Part shown: in pieces, positions 15,282-19,882 of the stretch
Numbering within the stretch: position 1 is the first letter of the stretch
Layout of the letters: the number at the start of each line of letters is the position of its first letter
From: an uncultured Clostridium sp.
Lineage (GTDB): Bacteria; Bacillota; Clostridia; Lachnospirales; Lachnospiraceae
Assembly: GCA_900551225.1 (NCBI GenBank)
Contig: URUZ01000040.1
Coordinates: 1 to 19,882 of the forward strand
Reading direction: 5' to 3'
Length of the DNA: 19,882 bases
Translations under genes and position numbers: made by a program
The notes under the pieces: model-generated
What the model was told of the DNA's origin: nothing
Databases searched by the model: none
Seen by the model: the letters and a program-made list of their open reading frames with translations, nothing else

Positions 15282-17846
15282 TCATGAGCCGTGAGAACTG
15301 CCTGCCCTGGCAACCGCCTGCTCATAACTGCGGTAAATGTCCTCCAGCATGAAGGGCTTGCCGATATGTCCGTCCATACCGCATTCCAGACATGCCTGGA
15401 TATCCTCCTGAAAGGAATTAGCGGTCATGGCGATGATCAGAACCTCCCCGGCATCACCACGGGGAAGGGCGCGGATCGTGCGGGTTGCCTGGCAGCCATC
15501 CATCACCGGCATCTGTACATCCATCAGTATCAGATCATAATATCCCTCTCCGGAGGCAGAGAATCTGGATACCGCCTCCTGTCCGTCAGCAGCAGTATCG
15601 ATCCTGGCCCCGGACACATCCAGCAGCTCCATGGCGATCTCCAGGTTCAGGAGATTGTCCTCCACGAGAAGGATGTTTACCCCCTCCAGCGGCCCTGCGG
15701 CCTGTTGATTCTGTACAATCTCCGTATCACACTGAACGTTTTCCAGCATATGCCCAATATCCGCCCGGGATGCCGGACGGCATAGGGTGCCCCTGCCCCC
15801 TATGGCGCAGGCCGCCTCATCAACTTCATCCTGGTCATAACCTGTGACAATGAATTCCGGCGGCTCCATTCCCGAAGCTTCACGGATATGGTCGGCCACA
15901 GCCTTCAGATCTGGGGCGAAATTCCATCTGATCAAGCACATGGAATACGGCATTCCGGACTGTACGGCCTCTTTCACCAGGCTTATGGCCTGCTCCTTTC
16001 GGGCCGCCACATCCACAGAAAAGCCCTGAGACCGCAGTACATGGGCCAAGTAAGGCAGTATCTCTCCCACATGGTTCACCACCAGCACCCGCTGGCCGGC
16101 CCCGCATGCTGATATCCGGTTGCTTCCTTCTTCATAATCAAATGGGATTTCCGCCCTGAAGCTGCTCCCTTTACCTATCTGACTATGTACAGTGATGGTT
16201 CCGCCCATCATTTCCACGAATCGCTTGGTGATGGGAAGCCCCAGGCCGGTTCCGCCATATTTGCGGGCAATTCCCGAGTTTTCCTGGGTAAAGGCTTCAA
16301 AAATCCGGCCGATATTTTTCTCTGCAATCCCGCAGCCCGTATCCCGGACCTCAAAGCCAATCCAGAGCCGTCCCTCTTCTTTTCTCAGTCCGTCCACATG
16401 CAGTAACATCTGGCCGCCCGGTTCCGTGAATTTCATGGCATTGGACAGAAGGTTTGTCAAAATCTGGTTGAGACGAAGGGAATCACCGATCAGTTTTTCC
16501 TCCAGTTCCCCATCCAGATAAATGTCATAGTTAATCCCCTTGTTTTTGGCCTGGATGTAAAATACCGTGGTCAGCGACTTGAGCAGCTGGGTTAAATCAA
16601 ACTCTTCCATATGAAGCTCAATCCTTCCGCTCTCGATTTTAGACATATCCAGGATATCGTTAATCAGAGCCAGAAGATGATGTGAAGAGAGGCGTATTTT
16701 GTCCAGGCAGTTCTTCATTTTGTCCGGCTGGCCCAGATACCTCTGCCCCACCTCGGTCATGCCGATGATACCGTTTAACGGTGTACGGATTTCATGTGAC
16801 ATCTGCGACAGGAAGTCCCCCTTCGCCTGGCTGGCCGCCTCCGCTTTTTCCTTGGCTGCCAGCAGGAGTCCATGGTGCCTCTGTTCGCTGCTCCTGTACA
16901 GCATAAAAAAGATACATATAATCAGCAGGATAACAGCCAGAATCCCTGCCGCCACGATCACAATGAAGCGGCTGAGCATGGACACCTGGGAATTAACTGT
17001 GGCATAGGCCATGCTGGTGAACATGTACCAGTCGGTTCCTGAGATCGGGGCATAATACATATATTCATGCTGGCCGCCAATGCTCAGGGACAGCATCCCC
17101 TCCTCCCCGCGTGACACGTCTCCCCTTAACTCTTTCAGGCTGTATCCCTCATCGAAAAAAGTATTTTTCTCCAGGATTGTATACAGATTGGAGCCGCTCA
17201 TCACTTTGTCCTCACTGCTTTTGATAACAAAGTCCCCATCACGCATGATAATGTTGGAATAGGAATCCATTCCCTCCCTGCTTATGCCCAGCTTATCCCC
17301 GATGGAGGCCGCGTCAATACCGATAATGGCGGCCACAAGATTTTCGTTCCCAAACGGTCTTGGGTCAATGGATGTTCCCAGGAGTATCATATCACTGCCC
17401 CAGATTGACTCATTAGAAGAAATCAGGTGATCTGTTCCCTGCAGCAGATCATCCAGTTCCGCTATCTTGGAAATAGCAGGAATTACACCGTCCGGAGAAT
17501 AGGCCATTCCCCGGTCACTGATGATGGCCACATGTGAGAAGTCATTATCCCGCTGAATCCGGTCCAGAAATCCCCCCAGGCTTTCTTTGCTCTCCAGCTC
17601 CAACTGTGACATGGAATTAGCCATTGTCTTAATCTGGGCAAACTGACTGTCCATATTCGTTGCAAAATGGCTGTTCATCTGTGTGGTCATTTCTTTTAGA
17701 TAAACCTCACTGATTCTTGCAACTGTGCGCGCTGTTTCTGTTTTATACGCCGACCAGGCCACGGTGCTGAGAATAATAACAAGCAGAATGCCCAGTATGG
17801 AGGAAACCGCAATCTTTGTACGCAGTCCGAAATATCTTTTTCTCAC
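15282..17846 (-). CDS. Hybrid sensor histidine kinase with extracellular sensor region and two receiver domains
   Basis: A membrane signalling kinase, 854 residues if started at GTG 17846, which has AGGAGG nine bases upstream. An ATG at 17873 overlaps the previous stop as ATGA but has no ribosome site; it is the alternative start. Order from GTG: membrane segment about 11-34; extracellular region 35-292, probably Cache-like; membrane segment 293-316; HisKA with H351 in SHEIRTPLNG; ATPase domain with N469, DTGCG 502-506 and GGTGLGL 531-537; a degenerate receiver 585-703, whose acidic pair is N591-H592, whose phosphate-accepting position is about R640 and whose Lys is R690; and an intact receiver 723-846 with E729-D730, D776 in LMDVQMP and K830. 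There is no phosphotransfer or DNA-binding domain. It is coupled to the upstream lipoprotein, probably its ligand-binding partner. Confidence 0.93.
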   Translation of the reverse strand: MRKRYFGLRTKIAVSSILGILLVIILSTVAWSAYKTETARTVARISEVYLKEMTTQMNSHFATNMDSQFAQIKTMANSMSQLELESKESLGGFLDRIQRDNDFSHVAIISDRGMAYSPDGVIPAISKIAELDDLLQGTDHLISSNESIWGSDMILLGTSIDPRPFGNENLVAAIIGIDAASIGDKLGISREGMDSYSNIIMRDGDFVIKSSEDKVMSGSNLYTILEKNTFFDEGYSLKELRGDVSRGEEGMLSLSIGGQHEYMYYAPISGTDWYMFTSMAYATVNSQVSMLSRFIVIVAAGILAVILLIICIFFMLYRSSEQRHHGLLLAAKEKAEAASQAKGDFLSQMSHEIRTPLNGIIGMTEVGQRYLGQPDKMKNCLDKIRLSSHHLLALINDILDMSKIESGRIELHMEEFDLTQLLKSLTTVFYIQAKNKGINYDIYLDGELEEKLIGDSLRLNQILTNLLSNAMKFTEPGGQMLLHVDGLRKEEGRLWIGFEVRDTGCGIAEKNIGRIFEAFTQENSGIARKYGGTGLGLPITKRFVEMMGGTITVHSQIGKGSSFRAEIPFDYEEGSNRISACGAGQRVLVVNHVGEILPYLAHVLRSQGFSVDVAARKEQAISLVKEAVQSGMPYSMCLIRWNFAPDLKAVADHIREASGMEPPEFIVTGYDQDEVDEAACAIGGRGTLCRPASRADIGHMLENVQCDTEIVQNQQAAGPLEGVNILLVEDNLLNLEIAMELLDVSGARIDTAADGQEAVSRFSASGEGYYDLILMDVQMPVMDGCQATRTIRALPRGDAGEVLIIAMTANSFQEDIQACLECGMDGHIGKPFMLEDIYRSYEQAVARAGSSHGS

Positions 17847-17869
17847 CCAGTATCTCCTCCTAGTTCCTG

Positions 17870-19807
17870 TCATGGCGTATCCGCAGTATCTCTTATACGT
17901 CCATCCAGCTCTGCAGACACCGGACTGCCCGGCTGTTTCTGAAAATAGACAGCAAGCGCGTCGCGGTATGTCAGCCCTGTTTCCTTAATCATGGCCACAT
18001 CTCCCTTTGGCGTTTCATCGCTGTAATAATTGAGCATTGTATAATCATCACCGTTGCCCTCTGCATAGCCCTGCTTTCCCGCCATGTAATCGTTCACTGC
18101 CACCCGGTAAGCCTGTTCCCGCTCAATGGGGCTTCCGTCCGCCAGCGTAACCTCACTGAGCCGCTGGCCTGCCGGCCGGCTGCTGTCAAAGGTATACCGC
18201 AGGCCCGATACCTGCAGAAAGCGTCCTGCGGGATATTCATCCGTGCAGTTGGAGAGCCCGTTCTCCAGCATCTCCCACACGGTACTTCCTCTCATCTCTA
18301 AAACTACAATCAGATTATCATAGGGACACACCGCGGCCAAATCCCCGCCGTAGATCTCCCCCTGGTACAGGCTGCCCCGTATACCTCCTGAGTTAACCAC
18401 CGCAACCGGTGAACCGGAAGCCACCGCCACGCTGTCCGCCAGAAAATTCCCGATCTCCGTCTCTTCTGTGCGGACATTTAAATTCTGCAGCAGCATATCC
18501 CTTTCCACAATCCCGATGACAGACAAATCATAATCCACTGATTCTGAGCCTTCATAATAGTACAGGTCCACAGAGGCCAGGGCCTCCTCCACGGTAAGCT
18601 TGCCCGCCAGCACCTGTCTGGCATTGCTGCCCAGATATTCCACAACCTTATCGGGAAAATGTAAATTATATACGTAGCCTGAATCAAGATATGTCTTTAG
18701 ACCCGGCGGAATAAAGCTCTCATCCTGCTCATAGCCTTTCAGGCAGGAAAATCCGATCTGAAGGTCCGCGATTAACGAAGCCTGCCCCTGATCGGAAGAA
18801 ATCAATTCCATTACCCGTTTGCAGGCCTCCTGCTTTTCAGTGCTGGTATTGGCATTGATTCCTATATAAGCAGTTGGCGAAAAGAGCAGCCAGGGCTCAT
18901 TCCCCTCCTGGCTCAGAAGCGGGAGCATCCGATAGGAGAACTCCGGTGATCTGCCCTCCTCTGCGGCAGCCTTGTTCTCCTTCACACACTGGGAGAACAG
19001 GGATGTATCTCCAAATACCGCCGCCAATGTTCCGTTGCCCATTCGCTTATGGTATTGGATTGTATTGCGTGACCGGCCTATGGCAGCCGGATCTAACAGA
19101 CCTGCGCTCGTCAGCTGCTCCATCAGGTCAAAAGACCGTTCCCAGGTTCCGGTAAATGTATTCTTTTTATCCTCAAACTCTCCCATCCACCGTACTCCGT
19201 CCACTGTGCCCAGAAAATCCGGGATCATATTTCCTACATAAAACATCCCCAGATTCGCATTGTAATCACTGAAAACTGCAAAATTAGAACCGTCCTCCCC
19301 GATGCCGATTCCCTGGTCCTTCAGAAAAGCAAGGGACTCTACAAGCTCCTGGATGCTGGCAGGCAGCGGCAGACCGGCTTCCTGAAAAAATGTCTCATTA
19401 ATAATATATGCCACATACTGTCCGGGCAGCGGGATCACATACGTCTTACCATCCAGTTTCATGGCCTTCATGACTGTGCCGTCATAGGCGGTGCTGGCTG
19501 CGGTATCGCTGATATCCAGCATATAATGTCTCACATTATAGTCTGAAGGCTGTGTGTATATCACCAGGTCCGGCCCCATCCCCTTTTCCAGACGGCGCAT
19601 CTGTTCACTTGCGTAGGTATCTTCCACCAGCTGCTCTAGATTCTTGAACTCGTTGGTATAAAGAGTGGTAATGACAATCTTTTCCCGGGGTGTTTCCCTC
19701 CCGCACCCGCTCAGCATACCTGACAGCACTGTTATGCCCATTATGGCTGCAGCCAGCTTCCAGGCCTTCTTACTGCCTGCCTCTGTTCCTCTATTTTCAT
19801 TATACAT
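17870..19807 (-). CDS. Lipoprotein: solute-binding domain fused to 5'-nucleotidase C-terminal domain
   Basis: A 645-residue exported lipoprotein. After KKAWKLAAA a hydrophobic segment ends in the lipobox L32-S-G-C35, so Cys35 should be lipid-modified. Residues about 42-415 look like a family-1 ABC solute-binding protein (KLDGKTYVIPLPGQYVAYII, NETFFQEAGLPLPASIQELV, and LAGKLTVEEALASVD near its end). Residues about 447-625 match the 5'-nucleotidase C-terminal domain: ETEIGNFLADS, VNSGGIRGSL with R477, GGDLAAVCPYDN, GRFLQVSGLRYTF and VAVNDYMAGKQGY. The metal-dependent phosphoesterase domain that normally precedes this part is absent, so it should bind rather than hydrolyse. The usual GGDGY motif is altered to GKQGY. 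AGGA lies just before the start. It is translationally close to the downstream kinase, and no permease genes are adjacent, favouring a receptor role over transport. Confidence 0.88.
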   Translation of the reverse strand: MYNENRGTEAGSKKAWKLAAAIMGITVLSGMLSGCGRETPREKIVITTLYTNEFKNLEQLVEDTYASEQMRRLEKGMGPDLVIYTQPSDYNVRHYMLDISDTAASTAYDGTVMKAMKLDGKTYVIPLPGQYVAYIINETFFQEAGLPLPASIQELVESLAFLKDQGIGIGEDGSNFAVFSDYNANLGMFYVGNMIPDFLGTVDGVRWMGEFEDKKNTFTGTWERSFDLMEQLTSAGLLDPAAIGRSRNTIQYHKRMGNGTLAAVFGDTSLFSQCVKENKAAAEEGRSPEFSYRMLPLLSQEGNEPWLLFSPTAYIGINANTSTEKQEACKRVMELISSDQGQASLIADLQIGFSCLKGYEQDESFIPPGLKTYLDSGYVYNLHFPDKVVEYLGSNARQVLAGKLTVEEALASVDLYYYEGSESVDYDLSVIGIVERDMLLQNLNVRTEETEIGNFLADSVAVASGSPVAVVNSGGIRGSLYQGEIYGGDLAAVCPYDNLIVVLEMRGSTVWEMLENGLSNCTDEYPAGRFLQVSGLRYTFDSSRPAGQRLSEVTLADGSPIEREQAYRVAVNDYMAGKQGYAEGNGDDYTMLNYYSDETPKGDVAMIKETGLTYRDALAVYFQKQPGSPVSAELDGRIRDTADTP

Positions 19808-19850
19808 ATGTGTCCTGCCATCACCTTTCTGATATAACGCCTTTGAATTC

Positions 19851-19860
19851 TTGGAACCAA
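19851..19860. promoter_or_regulatory. Perfect 10-base palindrome at the predicted transcription start, possible operator
   Basis: TTGGAACCAA reads the same on both strands and sits a few bases downstream of the predicted start of the lipoprotein-kinase transcript. Its placement suits a repressor site, but 10-base palindromes arise by chance and no second copy was noticed at the other signalling promoters. Confidence 0.25.
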
Positions 19861-19869
19861 TACCAATTA

Positions 19870-19875
19870 ATTATA
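19870..19875 (-). promoter_or_regulatory. -10 box of the lipoprotein-kinase operon (promoter cut by window edge)
   Basis: Reading leftward, a perfect TATAAT lies 62 bases before the lipoprotein start codon. The matching -35 would fall around 19893-19898, outside the window, so only half of the promoter can be judged. Confidence 0.45.
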
Positions 19876-19882
19876 TCATTAC

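Noticed and set aside
15178..15285. N-terminal extension of the double-GntR protein
   Set aside because: It would be translated through the kinase terminator and upstream of the predicted transcript start; the start at 15177 is properly placed.
17870..19807. Annotation as a working 5'-nucleotidase or as a plain ABC transporter binding protein
   Set aside because: The catalytic metal-binding phosphoesterase motifs are absent, and no permease or ATPase genes are adjacent; a receptor role fits better.
1..19882. tRNA genes, CRISPR arrays, insertion sequences, prophage genes, large repeats
   Set aside because: No cloverleaf, regularly spaced repeat, transposase, integrase or long duplicated DNA was recognised on either strand by reading; a computed scan was not possible.

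Overview
The window looks like a chromosomal segment of a moderately GC-rich Clostridia member, most likely Lachnospiraceae close to the Enterocloster (Clostridium bolteae/clostridioforme) group. This rests on protein sequence flavour, the L19/SipS-type LepB/RbgA/RNase HII/YraN/PgeF cluster, strong AGGAGG-like ribosome binding sites and Clostridia-type hybrid kinases. It is inferred by eye, without a database search. Almost every base is in a gene. No tRNA, rRNA, CRISPR array, insertion sequence or phage gene was seen, and no gene-free stretch exceeds 300 bases.

Left edge (1-1720): the 5' end of a DUF512/PDZ radical-SAM-type gene reads leftward. It diverges from a rightward, atypically long ribose-phosphate pyrophosphokinase, and each has a clear sigma-A promoter. 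A symmetrical hairpin at 1678-1717 ends the rightward gene against the leftward block.

Housekeeping block (12046 down to 1737, all leftward): miaB, mutS, trmD, a CNNM/CorC membrane protein, rplS, lepB, rbgA, rnhB, a YraN-family gene and pgeF. These cover tRNA modification, mismatch repair, ribosome assembly, secretion, RNA/DNA hybrid removal and cell-wall quality control. Promoters are visible before miaB, the CNNM gene and rplS, and a terminator lies between rplS and lepB. Gene order is mosaic: trmD follows mutS with no rimM or rpsP beside it, and the CNNM gene sits between trmD and rplS.

Signalling block (19807 down to 12188, all leftward): a lipoprotein fusing an ABC-type solute-binding domain to the C-terminal domain of 5'-nucleotidases; a coupled hybrid histidine kinase with an extracellular sensor region, a degenerate first receiver and an intact last receiver; a 491-residue regulator with two GntR winged-helix domains; and an NTF2/SnoaL-like + PAS-like + GGDEF diguanylate cyclase. 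The lipoprotein and kinase look like one receptor unit, with stop and start regions overlapping or 23 bases apart and a strong terminator after the kinase. The regulator and the cyclase each have their own promoter. No transporter, enzyme or free response regulator accompanies them, so the output is unknown. The best candidate for an undescribed system is the lipoprotein-kinase pair, which may sense an extracellular nucleoside, nucleotide or sugar-like ligand.
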